Source: Branchiostoma floridae (lineage: Eukaryota; Chordata; Leptocardii; Amphioxiformes; Branchiostomatidae). Taken from it: a stretch of 64,000 nucleotides of DNA. Below are positions 1-12,612 of the stretch, piece by piece. Every line of letters begins with the position of its first letter. Within the stretch, counting starts at the first letter, position 1. The notes under the pieces are model-generated. The model was not told the origin of the DNA. It saw nothing but the letters and a program-made list of their open reading frames with translations, and ran no database searches. Location: assembly GCF_000003815.2 (NCBI RefSeq), contig NC_049990.1, forward strand, positions 1,563,464-1,627,463, in the 5' to 3' direction. The position numbers and the translations under genes were made by a program.

Positions 1-31
1 ATTTGCCACAGCAAGATCTGCTTGGAGATTA
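1..31. repeat. Right end of a MITE cut by the window edge
   Basis: The terminal motif agatctgcttggagatta matches the right ends of the inverted-repeat elements at 6320-6506 and 55125-55282. The rest of the copy lies outside the window. Confidence 0.6.
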
Positions 32-206
32 GCTTCAAATTATGTATAAGGAATAATGTATGACGGCTGCAATACTCTACGCCACATAAAACCATTGCAC
101 GAATTGAGAAATATTAGACATATAAGAAACATTACAGGGACAGTGATCATAATAGCGTCTTCTGGAAGAAAAAAACAAGGCACAAATTGCACAATAAAAC
201 AATATA

Positions 207-345
207 TCTTTCTGTTGTCATGCGATGTTACACCTACCGTTAAAATCAATGTAATTTTCCGTTGCCATGTCATGTTACACCTATCGTTAAAAAAACGATG
301 TAATTTTCTGTTGTCATGCGATGTTACACCTACCGTTAAAGCAAA
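207..345 (-). repeat. Three-copy ~48-bp tandem repeat spanning the LDLa exon donor
   Basis: On the minus strand each copy contains TTTAACGGTAGGTGTAACAT, which is the end of the LDLa exon plus its GT donor. The genuine donor is at 333-332. The middle copy (about 271-297) has lost the GT (AACG followed by ATAGG). The last copy (about 222-247) keeps it. Confidence 0.7.
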
Positions 346-943
346 CGACTTCGTCGAATCCATCAGAACAGTCGGGAACAGAGTCGCAGACAGCGCTCAG
401 TGTGATACAGCTTCCATCGGGGCAGATGGACTCACCCGAAGAACATCCTGCAAGATTTATTTTGTGCATATCAGCAGAATAGACGCTGGATATAGGAGAA
501 ATTTTATATACAACCAGTTATCGCTCACTTCGCTTACGTTTTGATGTCTTTCAGACACTTTCATCAGAGCTTCTAACTGGAGTTTTGCTTCTCGCCGCTT
601 TTAGTAGCCGATGTTTAAATGCTTTCGTGGAATATTTCAAATATTCATGGCACAGTGAAAAAAGAAAAAAAAAAGTTAGAAATGTTTGTTAAACCCCTGA
701 AAGCAATTTTTCAAACATGATATTCCATTATTTCTCTCTTTCTGAATATCAACAATTCGTCATTATATGACTATGATTAAAAATTTTACAAATTACATCG
801 CAGAACCTGTGCGGTGTCTTGGGGTGGACTTTAAAAATCACTTTTTTACCGAAAAAGAATGGCTGGACCGTCGGCACACAGACGGCGATGAGGAGTCCCA
901 CCAGAGTGATGTCCAACCTTCGGTAGCCCTGTCTGCTCTTCAT
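334..943 (-). CDS. 5' part of a secreted LDL-receptor class A domain protein
   Basis: Two exons are visible and the gene runs off the left edge. Exon 1 (943 down to 850) starts MKSRQGYRRLDITL and encodes a typical signal peptide with core VGLLIAVCVP, ending in phase 1 at a GTAAAA donor. Exon 2 (447 down to 334) follows a TTGCAG acceptor and encodes one LDLa module with six cysteines: CSSGESIC, PDGSC, AVC, DSVPDC, then SDGFDEV and a final VC. Exon 2 is 114 nt with phase 1 at both ends, the classical symmetric LDLa exon. LDLa modules bind calcium through acidic residues such as those in DGFDE and mediate ligand binding in secreted or membrane receptors. A GTG 15 nt upstream is open, but the first ATG is at 943. 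What follows exon 2 is unknown. The splice donor of exon 2 lies in a short tandem repeat. Confidence 0.62.
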
Positions 944-1557
944 ATTGGATGGATTCACCGACTACTGTACTAACAAAAAGCAACCTGATATTTCGGCAGT
1001 TTCGATCAGTGGCGATCACGGGTTGCCAAACTGACCACGTACGCCAACACCTCTGAGCTTTTGGCGTTGTGGTTTGCACGTTTGGTTTGTGATCTGCCGG
1101 CCCGGGTCCGATCCTGGGTGTTGTCATAATAGTTTCCACTCGCCCCCCCCCCCCCCTTGTTGTTGCAATTTTGCCCAGATTTTCCTTCAGCTCGAGAAAC
1201 ATGGTCGATGTGTATGTAAATAAAGACGCGCCACAAAACGGTTATACGACCATGCAAAAACTACTAATCAACAATTGAGGAATTTTTATTTGATGGACCA
1301 CTTTTATCAACTACTAGTATCTTGCACGATATGCGTGTGAATCACGTAGAACTGCGCGTGCGTGCGCTTTGGAATGTACAAAATTAAATTCTTTAATCAC
1401 GGAGACTCCAGTCTGCCGAATATTTCAGCTTTTCCGGATTCCAACAAAAAAAGTCATGTAGATTTTCGGTATTTCTTTTCCAATAAAAATACGGTCCAAC
1501 TTGCCACACCTAGATGTCAGCCGATAGTGAATACACATTATGAATTCTGAGGCTATG

Positions 1558-1735
1558 CAGTCAAACCTGTCTATAGTGGCCACTCAATGGACCGGACAAA
1601 TGTGGCCACTATAGACAGGTGGCCTCTGTATAGAGGTGGCAACTTGTAGATAAAATACCCAAGGGACCGACAAAAAGTGGCCACTATGGACAGGTGGCCC
1701 CTCTGTAGAGGTGGCCCCTAATACAGGTTTGACTG
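1558..1735. mobile_element. Short MITE with CAGTCAAACCTGT termini
   Basis: The 178-bp element begins CAGTCAAACCTGT and ends with the inverted ACAGGTTTGACTG. The interior is built of repeated tggccactatagacaggtgg-type segments. The 494-bp element at 22230-22723 has the same ends and a TA on each side, which fits a pogo/Tc1-type non-autonomous family (inference). No open reading frame. Confidence 0.7.
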
Positions 1736-2046
1736 TACTTTGTGCCTTCATTTCTACTTATGTCGTACCTAAATAACGATTTAAACACTTGACGCTGTCA
1801 ATTCTACATACTTACAGATCCTCCCTCCAGCAACGCTACTGACACAGCAAAACCTACAGTGACCTTCTCAAGTTCAAACTACAAACTAGAAATACAAAAT
1901 AATGTTTAAAATTCTACTTACCAAACAATGTAGGCCGAGATCTGTGAATCTCTGATATCCTGATATAATTAGATGTATTTCTGTATCAGGCTTTTATGAT
2001 AACAAAGTAATATTGATGTGATTACCTATTTACTAAGAGCTTAATG

Positions 2047-2205
2047 TCCAAGCAGATCCTACGGTAGCATAAGATAGTATCAAAAGATGGCAGAGGAGCA
2101 AAGCCGGCCTAAAAGTGTTGCCCGTCTGAGCCCGTTTGCCGGCCGGCTATACCCCTTGGCCAGCTTTGATACTAATTCTTATGGCACCGTAGGATCTGCT
2201 TAGAG
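2047..2205. mobile_element. MITE, 'agcagatcctacgg' family
   Basis: Arms of about 40 bp form an inverted repeat, with agcagatcctacggtagc at the left and its near complement at the right. The centre is rich in GCCGGC. Relatives lie at 6320-6506, 55125-55282, window position 1, and a half copy at about 36787-36880. Confidence 0.75.
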
Positions 2206-3424
2206 AGCTGTCAAAGCTGAAGATATCAAAGTTGTTAAATCGGCTTGTAGTATCGAGTCCCTTGACCAATATGGATTCAGAAGAGAAACCATGCATGCCT
2301 CGAAAAAAATTCTCCACCAACAATTATGAAGTAGGTAACATTCCATCCCCATTTCCAACTGTTTGGAACTCTAGCAGCATTTATTTCATGTAAACATGTG
2401 AAACAAAGTGCCTATAAATGAAGCAGAATAGTATTTTAAAAATGTTTAAGTTTAAACGAAGCTGACACAAAACTTACCATCATTCCAGTGCCACCAGAAC
2501 TCGTGAAGCCTCGAGTCCTCTAGCTCAGGTCTCGCGTGTGTTATCTACGAATTCGAACTGCGGCTGGAAATGCATAATTTAGTCAGAAGGGTTACGTGAG
2601 GCATTGGAATGCGTGTTAGCTATTCTAATTGTGGTACAATAACCACTAGGCATGTACGTTTGTCTAATTAACAAATTGATTAATTAATTTTTGCTGATAC
2701 ATGTAAATGAGAAAATTATAAGCTAACTTCGTTAGGAATTGTGTAATGGGAAATCTTTGTTGTCGCCTTGTCAGAAGATACGGCTTTTACATAGCTTCAA
2801 CAAGAGTATTCTCCCCTCTCAACATCTGCTTGAACATCAGGTTGCCAATGGTTACACCGAACGACCACGCCTTGATTTGCGCCATCTTGAGTTTTGGGCG
2901 TTAAGACTGTAGCACGGCATTCGTACAAAATGTTTTCGAATCAGTAAAATCCAAATAATCCAATAAGTATGGAATATGTCATGCCAAGAAATAATGATCA
3001 TATTATTAGTTTTTTAAATCATTTTACTTATCTCTCTATATGGCTTTGATGACAGCACAATAGGGTAGCGCCAACATTGATGCAGGAAGGTGCTGATGAG
3101 AGACTCAGAGGCACGATGCAACTCGATTCAAAGGGAGCTTTATTCACACACATGTGAACACAATCAAGCCATGATGGAAGAGAGCGACCACGTGACCCTT
3201 AACACTGACGTAGCGATTAAAAATTGAGTATGCGTCTCTGAATGACATACTAGCTTTTACTAGTCTGGACTCTTCCATTGTGTCTGACTGAAGGGGGATG
3301 ACAACATTGAATGAGTGGGAGATTTGGATGAAGAACTATCGTGCAAAAGGTCTGAGTTCAGATCTGCTGGGGTACTTATTTGTGGACTGCATAAGTGAGG
3401 ACATCAGTAAAGGCATAGTAAACT

Positions 3425-3608
3425 AGAATTTTGATATATTTACTACTTATATCTCTATAGTAGACATTTACTCGTAAACAGCTGTATTATCAGTCATTTC
3501 AAACTGAAGTGTGATAATTTAATACAGCTGTTCACCAGTACATGTTTACTATTATAGTAACGTTATATATATATTATACAGCTATATGTAGTAAATATAT
3601 ATTAAAAT
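3425..3608. repeat. AT-rich inverted-repeat element
   Basis: The left arm (aattttgatatatttacta) pairs with the right arm (tagtaaatatatattaaaatt). Internal arms around cagctgtattatc and gataatttaatacagctg also pair. It looks like a small MITE just upstream of BTB gene exon 1. Confidence 0.6.
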
Positions 3609-3858
3609 TGTAGTATATTATGAACTGAGTCACACAGCACAGATATGTTCTTTGTTGTTGTTGTTGTTGTTGAAGATTTATGTCAACGTTAAACTTAAGT
3701 GTGTGTGATGCATTATTTAGTGCAAGTTGACCATTTATATTTGATTCTGACAATTCAATTTATTACAGAATCAGATGCTAGTGCGGTGATCACCATATAT
3801 GGCATAACCCAAGCGGGACCTACAGAGTACCAACTTACACCTGCAGCCAGGACAGAGG

Positions 3859-6097
3859 ATGGCATCTTCCCGTGTCATCAATATTCCATTCCGGGAACAG
3901 GTAACATCAATATTCCATTCCAGGAACAGGTAACATTAGTGCACACCTGACATTCCAGGAACAGGTAACATTAGTACACACCTGATATTCCAGGAACAGG
4001 TAACATCAGTGCACACCTGACATTCCATTCCAGGAACAGGTAACACTAGTGCACACCTGACATTCCATTCCAGGAACAGGTAACATTAGTGCACACCTGA
4101 TATTCCATTCCAGGTAACATTCGTGCACACCTGACATTCCAGGAACAGGTAACATTTACTAGTGCACACCTGATATTCCATTCCAGGAACAGGTAACATT
4201 AGTGCACACCTGATATTCCAGGAACAGGTAACATTTACTAGTGCACACCTGATATTCCATTCCAGGAACAGTTAACATTAGTGCACACCTGACATTCCAT
4301 TCCAGGAACATAAGTGCACATTTGACATTCCATTCCAGGAACATTAGTGCACACCTGACATTCCATTCCAGAAACAGGTAACATTTAATAGTGTACACCT
4401 GACATTCCTTCCAGAAACAGGTAACAATAGTGCACACCTGACATTCCTTTGCAGAAACAGGTAACAATAGTGAACACCTGATATTCTATTCCAGGAACAG
4501 GTAACATCAGTGCACACCTGACATTCCAGGAACAGGTAACATTAGTGCACACCTGATATTCCATTCCAGGAGCAGTTAACATCAGTGCACACCTGACATT
4601 CCAGGAACAGGTAACGTTAGTGTGCACCTGACATTCCAGGAACAGGTAACATTAGTGTACACCTGACGTTCCAGGAACAGGTAACATTAGTGTACACCTG
4701 GCATTCCAGGAACAGGTAACATCAGTGCACACCTGACATTCCAGGAACAGGTAACATTAGTGCACACCTGATATTCCATTCCAGGAGCAGTTAACATCAG
4801 TGCACACCTGACATTCCAGGAACAGGCAACGTTAGTGCACACCTGACATTCCAGGAGCATGTAACATTAGTGCACACCTGACATTCCAGGAACAGGTAAC
4901 ATTAGTGCACACCTGATATTCCATTCCAGGAGCAGTTAACATCAGTGCACACCTGACATTCCAGGAACAGGTAACATTAGTGCACACCTGATATTCCATT
5001 CCAGGAGCAGTTAACATCAGTGCACACCTGACATTCCAGGAACAGGCAACGTTAGTGCACACCTGACATTCCAGGAGCATGTAACATTAGTGTACACCTG
5101 GCATTCCAGGAACAGGTAACATCAGTGCACACCTGACATTCCAGGAACAGGTAACATTAGTGCACACCTGATATTCCATTCCAGGAGCAGTTAACATCAG
5201 TGCACACCTGACATTCCAGGAACAGGCAACGTTAGTGCACACCTGACATTCCAGGAGCATGTAACATTAGTGCACACCTGACATTCCAGGAACAGGTAAC
5301 ATTAGTGCACACCTGATATTCCATTCCAGGAGCAGTTAACATCAGTGCACACCTGACATTCCAGGAACAGGTAACGTTAGTGTGCACCTGACATACCAGG
5401 AACAGGTAACATTAGTGCACACCTGATATTCCAGGAGCAGGTAACATTAGTGCACACCTGACATTCCAGGAGCAGGTAACATTAGTGCACACCTGATATT
5501 CCAGGAACAGGTAACAATAGTGCACACCTGACATTCCTTTGCAGAAACAGGTAACAATAGTGCACACCTGACATTCCAGGAGCAGGTAACATTAGTGCAC
5601 ACCTGATATTCCAGGAACAGGTAACAATAGTGCACACCTGATATTCCATTCCAGGAACAGGTAACGTTAGTGCACACCTGACATTCCAGGAACAGGTAAC
5701 ATTAGTGCACACCTGATATTCCATTCCAGGAACAGGTAATGTTAGTGCACACCTGACATCACAGGAACAGGCAATATTAGTGCACACCTGACATTCCATT
5801 CCAGGAACAGGTAACATATATAGCCTGCAGATGAATGAAGCATTCACTATGATTCAGTGAGTCAGGATGGATGGATGGATAGATGGATGGAGGGAGGGAG
5901 GGAGGGAGGGATGGGTAAGTGGTCCAGGCAGGGAGAGAGGGGTTGGGGTATGGATGGATGACAGGATGAATGAATGAATGAATGAATGAATGAATGAATG
6001 AAGGAAGGAAGGAATGAATGAAGGAATGAATGAATGAATGATAGATCCTAAGTCCCATCCCCAGCGTCTTGCCTGCTTTATAACTGAACATGAAGAA

Positions 6098-6128
<31 letters not shown>

Positions 6129-9100
6129 AATTGATTGATTGATTGCTGCCCTCCCCAGGAGCGCCGGCTGCTGTCCCAGCTGAACAGGATGCGAGAGCAG
6201 GACCAGCTGTGCGACATGACAGTCCGGGTGGGGACACGCGAGTTCCGCTGTCATCAGGCCGTGCTGGCCGCCAGCAGTGGGCACTTCCTCAGTGTCTTCG
6301 TACAGGTGTGGTGTTCTTGTAATCTCCAAGCAGATCTTGCAGTGGCATAGTATCATAAGCTGGGGAAGGAGTTTAGCCGGCAAAGGAATTATTTGGCCAC
6401 CACGAAGGCATTGACAACTTACTTGTCCTTTACTGGCTGAACTCCTTCCCCTGGCCAGCTTATGATACTTAATCCTAATGCCACTGCAAGATCTACTTGG
6501 AGATTAGTGTTTCTGCCTGTTTGATAATAGTGGTATTTTGAACAAAAAAAATTTTGAAATGCAAACAGATCTGTATTTGCGGCTTGGAGGAGAACAACTC
6601 AAGTTTTAGCTAGCCATAGTGGTTGACCAAACGAAAGGATTGAGCCAGCGGTCACTACAGAGGATGGTACTGACAGGCTAGGCTTTAGCATGTTGAGTTA
6701 CCAGTTTTATATTTGGTTTTAGTTAACTCAGTAGTAACTAAAAACTGTTAGTTACTCTTGTCAGTAGTAACTAAATCTGTGCAAGGAACTTATCTTTTCA
6801 AGAAAGTGATTAAAACCATGATGCAAATTGTCCAGCAGCAAATTGTGAAATAACAGAAAATTTTACTGTTTCAAAAAAAATAATAACAGAGCTGCAGACT
6901 TGAATCTTTTCCTCCTTGCCTTCCAGGGAATGCTGAGCTTCCCCAAGATTCTGGACCTCACCTTCACCTCAGCAGACGTCTTCTCCATCATCTTAGACTT
7001 CATCTACACAGCCAGTCTTAAGTGTCCCGCAGACGTCTTATCTCAGGTTCTGCAGGCAGCCAAGGTTAGTACAGTGTTGTTTTATATTGTCTGTGCAATG
7101 TAGGGCCAACTACTTGTTGCAGCCAGGGCTGAAATGAAGGAGTTTAGAACAGGTGAGGGTAACTTGCAAGGGTCTGGAACTCAGGTGACCTTAATATGAC
7201 AGTAATTGCCCCAGGTGTGGCCATAGGACTGCAGGTTTTGAAGTACTTACACTGAGAAGGACTCCTAATCTTTTCCAATTTTCTTTTCGATTACTTCTTA
7301 GGTTCTGGAGATCCACACACTCGTGGATCACCTGCTGCTGTTCTCTGCTGCACACGACGGAGTGAATGAAACATCCAACAGGGAGTCGGCACAGTCTACC
7401 TGTACAAGCTTACCTGTATTATCAGGTGTGTTCACACCTGTATCAAGTGTGAACACACCTGTGTCAAGTGTCAACACACCTGTGTCAAGTGTCAACACAC
7501 CTGTGTCAAGTGTGAACACATTTGTATCAAATGTGAACACACCTGTGTCAAGTGTGAACACACCTGTTCCACCTGGCCCAGCTAGACAGAATGGTGTGGT
7601 GGTGAAACAAGGTGTGCAGCTGTTTGTTTATTAGTGAATTATCATTACTACATTGTTATAAGTAATGCATTTTATAATTTAGTAATACTAATCTTTCTGG
7701 ATACGAAAGTTGTACATAAAACGCATGAAACGTGCATAGACTGACTGATTGCAGTAGCATATAAGAATGACAATATGGAAAGTTTAATGCAAATTCCTGC
7801 ATGAATCAAGACTAGACCATTACATGATCTGTGCTGAGGAGACATTGAAAAGTTGGAGAATGATACATGTTTTGCGTGTCACTGATTTAAGAATTATTAT
7901 CATTTCTGTAATTCACTTTGTCTTCTAGGTACCTTCACGGTCTGAGAAAATCTGACTTGTTCTCGGAACTGAATGTTCACGACGGCAGCAGGTGCATGTA
8001 AAAAAAAGTCAGTGATCTATTTGTTGTCGGTAAAGTTCATGTTACAGTACACTGAAAATATCAGGAATTACAGTACATGTCTGCCTGTGTTTTCCCTAGA
8101 CCCCCATGACTGGGACTATGAGAATTCCGAGGAGTTCAGACCACAGTCGGAGGTCGCCCGGCTTCAGTATGACCCTATGGCGACCCAGATCGCCGAGCTG
8201 AGGTCAGAGGTCGCGTTCCTCCGACAGCAGCTCAACACCGCCATCGGGGAGGAACCAGTCTCCGTGCACTCTCCTGCAAAACGGCTGAAAAGGGGGAATT
8301 CCTCGCTTCTGTCGGTAAGAAATTGTTTGACTGCCTGCAAGAAGATCACACCATCCTGGAATGTCAACTACATTTAGTGCAAGCAATGTAAATTATATAT
8401 TCAACATCAGCTTGGGAAATCATTGGGCAAAAAAAATCTAAGGCAGTATTTTGGTGACAGTGTCAGACAGTCTGTCACCTTCCTCAATGCAATATGGTTC
8501 TACTTTGCATTGTGTCGCTGCTGCAGTACTTCACACTGCAGCTAGGTGCATGTTGCTGCAGTACTTCACACTGCAGCTAGGTGCATGTTGCTGCAGTACT
8601 TCACACTGCAGCTAGGTGCATGTTGCAGCTCAGATTAGAACCAGTCAGTATACTGTAATTGCAGAAATGTTCGCGGTGGATTAATGTTCGCGGTTTTCAC
8701 GGTGACCACTTCACTGCGAATTTAAAACCACCGCGAACATTTTTCTATTATGATTTTAGATTGCAGTCTATGGTGTTACCGCAAACTAAATCCACCGCGA
8801 AAAGTCCTTTTTCCCTCTACCGCGAAATTAAATCCCCGCAAACTTAAATACATTTACAGTATATTGCCCTGAGGAAGGTGACATACTGTCATCAAAATGC
8901 CTCGAGCTCTGAGACACAACTTGACAGATGAGTGTCTGTTTCTCCAGGGGACTGTGAGGCGACTTCACAACGCAGACACAAACCCCAGGAAGTACAGGGG
9001 AGATTTGGGGTAAGTGTGATGTGCCTTGGTGTGATGTATACATCAGGATTGTAGCCAGCCTGAAACCATTTTCCATCCCCTCGATTTTGAATCCTATCGA

Positions 9101-11407
9101 GCGGCCAAGGTGTGGCGTTTCAAGGGGTCCGGGGGCATGTTCCTCATAAAAATTTAGAAATATAGACCCTCTAAAATGCTATTTCCTGCATTTTGAGGAG
9201 TAAATTTTGCTGGTCGACTAAGCTATTCAACGGCATCTGTTTTTAAATCTTTACATATCGATTTTTGTCTGTCACGGAGGATGGAATCGTCCCCAGCTGC
9301 AAAATTCTGTTAAAGGACGGGCGCTGGCTACAACCCTGGTATACATGTTGGCATTTCAGCCACCTTTACTTTTTGTGATAGTCAGCTGCATGCTGATTTA
9401 AGTGATCATATGAAATTAGTGCTCAAAGAGGTCTAAAACTCACTTCAAATATCTAGACTTTGTTGTATGTAATGTCTTGTTTCGAAAGGACACAATATAC
9501 CAACACCTCCCTATGAAGTAATAGCATCTTCCATTGACCTCTTGACCTGGAATGTCTGTCAGCTGTATTACTATTTATAGCAAAATTGATAGACAAAATA
9601 AGTTTTAACTCTGAACTGAACTTCCTGTCATTCCTGCACTTATGTATGTAAGTTTGTGAGTGGTTGTGATATTTTTCAGATTAAACTCACCTCACAACGA
9701 GGCTGTGACGACCTTCTTAATGAGAGAGGTCGCCGCCGCCTCTGAGCACCATCCACAAACTGTCATCCGAGGTGAGATAACTTAAATTCAATGCATGTAT
9801 ATACTGTAGTATTCATATTACTGGAGTGAAATATCCATATTTCTATCAGCCTGAGGGCTTTCCCAAATCAATATTTCAAACAGTATAAGTTTAAGCTCAC
9901 GTCCTGTTCTTTTTCCAATAAATTTCATTGCAAAAATGCCAGTTTCGTTTTGTTAACGTAAGGTTGTTGATTTGATTGTATGGATGACATCCATGCTCGA
10001 ATAAATTTTTGGTCATTTTCGAAAAGAAGCAAAAAACCTTTTAACAGTCTACTGTAGATCAGAAAATGGATGTCATCAAATGCCAGGAACAATGTATTTG
10101 CTGAAGCTATAGGACCGCAAGTATGATATTCCCAACATATAAGAACCCAGCTCATTAAAAATGGTGAATTAACCCCTCCTCCCAAAAAATTAAGCCCTGC
10201 CCTCGTAGAAGGCTGCAAAGGGGGCCTTGCAGTCATGCTGATGATGACAACGAAGTACATTTTGTTGCCTGTATCCAGCTGCGTGTGTGACGTATTACGA
10301 AACCGTGCGGCGGAGGTTCGTAGATGAACAGCCAGAAAACACAGAGAAGACAAAAAAGCAGAAGAGCGAGAAGCGTCTTCGCTCAAGAAGAAAAAGGGTG
10401 AGTCCATCACTCAAATTCTAAATTCTTTGTGTAAAAACTAAACTGCTATAATTTTCAACAAATGGATAAATTAAATCTGGGTGTTGCAGAATACATAATG
10501 CTAAAGCTAGTGGGAACATAGCTCATATCCATGACCTCCACTCGTGCACAGAAACACAAGGTTGCCTGCCAGCCTGCTAAATACAGAATGCTGTCAAGCA
10601 GTTGATTGATTACCATATAATACATTGGAACCAGTCTCTACTTAGCAATAAGTAATCTGTTAGATGAAGATGTGTATGTCATCTTAAGCAAACATTCAAA
10701 ACCCTTGACTATATAGGGCAACAAGGGAAGATACACACAGGAGATACTGAAAATGCATTTAAGTTTGCGGGGTTCGATTTCGCGTTAGTCGGAAAGTGGA
10801 GTGTTCGTGGTGACTTTACATTTGTGGTAGTGCCATACACTGTAGTCACATAGTGTAAAGGAAAGTTATTCGAAGTTCCAGTAAGATTGCCTTGCAAAAA
10901 CCGCCGACATAAAACCGCAGAGAATATTCGGCATTTACAGTTTACTGTATCTCCTCTTCAGCTGATTGTACATGTGTCTCTCTGGTGTTTCCTTTGAGTT
11001 TCAACTATTTAACTCAGAGAATATTTAAATCTGTGCAGCTGCTGGAGTGCCGAGAAGGAGTCCTGCAGTCAGAGGAGGAGCGATGGCTCTGGACCGGCGT
11101 GACCCCTGACCTCATGTCCGACGAAGACGACAGCGAATCGGACGGCATTCCTGTGTGGCTGGTCAGGCCGCCGGCCTTCCGTAGCGACAAACTGTCGAGC
11201 CTGTGCGGCGTGCTACAATCCAGGCTCGACGCGGACAAGAGGTTCAGGTCATCGCACACTCCGCGGAAAACGGAACCGGGCGTTTTCAGCGAAAGACTTC
11301 CTCCGAAATCGTACGACCCAGAGCGAGCAACCCAGCACATCAGGCCGGAACATGCCCCAAACAAGCTGGGGTTTATTGATGATGTCTTCACGGACCTGGA
11401 TTTATAA
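3859..11407 (+). CDS. BTB/POZ protein with novel C-terminal exons (paralog A)
   Basis: Nine exons: 3859-3900, 6159-6305, 6927-7064, 7302-7611, 8100-8314, 8948-9009, 9680-9771, 10279-10397, 11039-11407. Phases join exactly to 1494 nt (497 aa) starting MASSRVINIPFREQ. Residues ~15-125 form a BTB/POZ dimerisation domain (LCDMTVRVGTREFRCHQAVL, then ILDFIYTASL), typical of nuclear transcription regulators and cullin-3 adaptors. Exon 4 carries a 21-bp coding repeat (TPVSSVN units). Exon 5 holds a short coiled coil (AELRSEVAFLRQQL) and a basic KRLKRG stretch. Exons 6-9 encode a region with TYYETVRRRF, a very basic linker, acidic DEDDSESDG and PVWLVRPPAFRS. From memory this resembles the tail of vertebrate C14orf93-type proteins; I could not check it. 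There is no BEN domain or zinc finger. Poly(A) signal at 11783. Exons 1-5 are duplicated, inverted, in 14175-18549. Confidence 0.85.
3885..5815 (+). repeat. Minisatellite built from the exon 1 / 5' splice site junction
   Basis: About 1.9 kb of 33-45-bp units of the form attccattccaggaacag followed by gtaacattagtgcacacctga. The first unit is the real end of exon 1 (IPFREQ codons) and its GTAAC donor at 3901. I estimate roughly 45-50 units. Many keep CAG|GTAAC; others carry cagttaac, caggcaac or catgtaac variants. The variants alternate in a higher-order pattern across about 4690-5400. One related copy exists downstream of exon 1 of the minus-strand paralog (18459-18484). Confidence 0.9.
5861..6148. 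repeat. Tetranucleotide microsatellites
   Basis: Runs of TGGA, GGGA, TGAA/AGGA and TGAT repeats lie directly before BTB exon 2. The last run (gattgattgattg) is also found, inverted, before exon 2 of the paralog at 18250-18275, so it predates the duplication. Confidence 0.85.
6320..6506. mobile_element. MITE in intron 2 of BTB gene A
   Basis: A 187-bp element begins taatctccaagcagatcttg and ends with the complementary agatctacttggagatta. Central GCCGGC and ctccttcccc segments also pair. It is absent from the paralogous intron of gene B, so it inserted after the duplication or was lost there. Confidence 0.75.
8521..8625. repeat. Three perfect 35-bp tandem units
   Basis: The unit ctgcagtacttcacactgca plus gctaggtgcatgttg is repeated three times without change, indicating a recent expansion. 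It lies within intron 5 of the BTB gene, about 200 bp after the exon, and does not contain a splice site. Confidence 0.85.
8648..8862. mobile_element. MITE, 'ttcgcgg' family
   Basis: The ends tactgtaattgcag and atacatttacagta are inverted. The interior alternates ttcgcggtgga and ccgcgaacatt motifs. A related copy is at 10741-10950. Confidence 0.55.
10741..10950. mobile_element. MITE, second 'ttcgcgg'-type copy
   Basis: It starts aatgcatttaagtttgcggg and ends ggcatttacagtttactgta, with degenerate inverted arms matching the copy at 8648-8862. It sits in intron 8 of the BTB gene. Confidence 0.5.
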
Positions 11408-11782
11408 GACATCTTCATAGAAGACTCTTCCTTGTTGCACCTCCCAGGACCACAAAAACTGGTTGTGTCATGCTGGGTTTTATCGTCAACGAATATCCTT
11501 TTGTTTTTAATTTATTTCCTCATGTTCTGACAAGACATTTTTCATTCTTTTTTTCATATTGTCAATATGTGCTTCCTGGATCCAGTGTCTTCATCTGGTG
11601 TCCTCCCGTTTTTCTTTGTTTCAAAAATGAGCAAGGTTTGAGGTTTCAATCTTTTAAAAAAATTTCATGTAGTGTGAACATACAACTGTCAAATTGAATG
11701 TTGTATGCTTATTTTATCGAACTGTGTAATTTGACATCCAGTCCTACGTGTAAGCATGAGCATTTGTTGCAAACGGTTTTGA

Positions 11783-11788
11783 AATAAA
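11783..11788 (+). terminator. Poly(A) signal of BTB gene A
   Basis: AATAAA lies 376 nt after the stop codon, giving a 3' UTR of about 0.4 kb. Confidence 0.6.
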
Positions 11789-11789
11789 G

Positions 11790-12612
11790 GTATTTTACCC
11801 AATTAGTAATCTGGCTTGCAAGTCAATCTTTCCGAAGCTTTTCAACTTTTTTATCTAGGCTAGGACAGAGCTGGCCGATAACGAAGATGTAAGACAACCC
11901 ATTTTCTCATTTTAAGAATAAAGACGAAAGAATATTTCACTATAAATAAGTAATAAAAACATTAATGAATAGTATATCAAAATTTTTATTCTTAAACAGT
12001 AGTTTGGATAGTATAGTATAGTACAGTACAGTAGTTGGCAGTAAATAATCTGCGAACATCTACTGGTACAATAGATGCTGTACTACTTACGATTTACATC
12101 GTACTATAATTCATAAGACAGTGCTATAAGCAACTTGATTTTCCTCTGTGACCCAAGACTTACATGTATGTACAAATAAGACTCAAGTGGAAAGGTGAAT
12201 TTATGTCTAGATATCGAGAACAAAGGTAACTTTTTGACTTTCCGGGTTCGAACTTCAGGTCGTCTAGTAGCGCTGTACAATCTTACAAATGTATTTTGTT
12301 TTGAGAAACTTTTCAAACTAGACCACCTAGTATCCAGGTAGACACTGGTGACTCGTATTGGTAAATGCTTACGGGCAAAGTAGATGGGACAAGGGAAATG
12401 TGACCAAAACCCTTCACACTTATCGAGAAATGTGGGGCCGACAGGGAGACCCCGGCTGTGCTTGGCCAAAAAGCATAAACTATGATGGGGGAACAATTCA
12501 CAAGGAGCTTGGAGAGAATACCCAAGATCCCTAATAGTACATTGGGATGTTGTTACATTTCAGTTCATTTCAAATTGCCCGGCTGGGCATTGGTTTGTCA
12601 GTGTGGTGCTAG
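11790..12612. other. Intergenic, no gene seen
   Basis: Sequence between the 3' end of BTB gene A and the 81-bp minisatellite. It is AT-rich and I find no conserved exon on either strand. Confidence 0.5.

Larger units (their letters stand above)
959..3424. other. Intergenic, repeat-bearing; no gene seen
   Basis: I see no coding exon here. The stretch contains a poly-C run (about 1143-1156), two inverted-repeat elements listed separately, and AT-rich unique sequence. The first exon of the plus-strand BTB gene begins at 3859. Confidence 0.5.

Noticed and set aside
3885-5815. CRISPR-like array
   Set aside because: Units are contiguous, variable and contain an exon end and splice donor; there are no unique spacers and the genome is eukaryotic.
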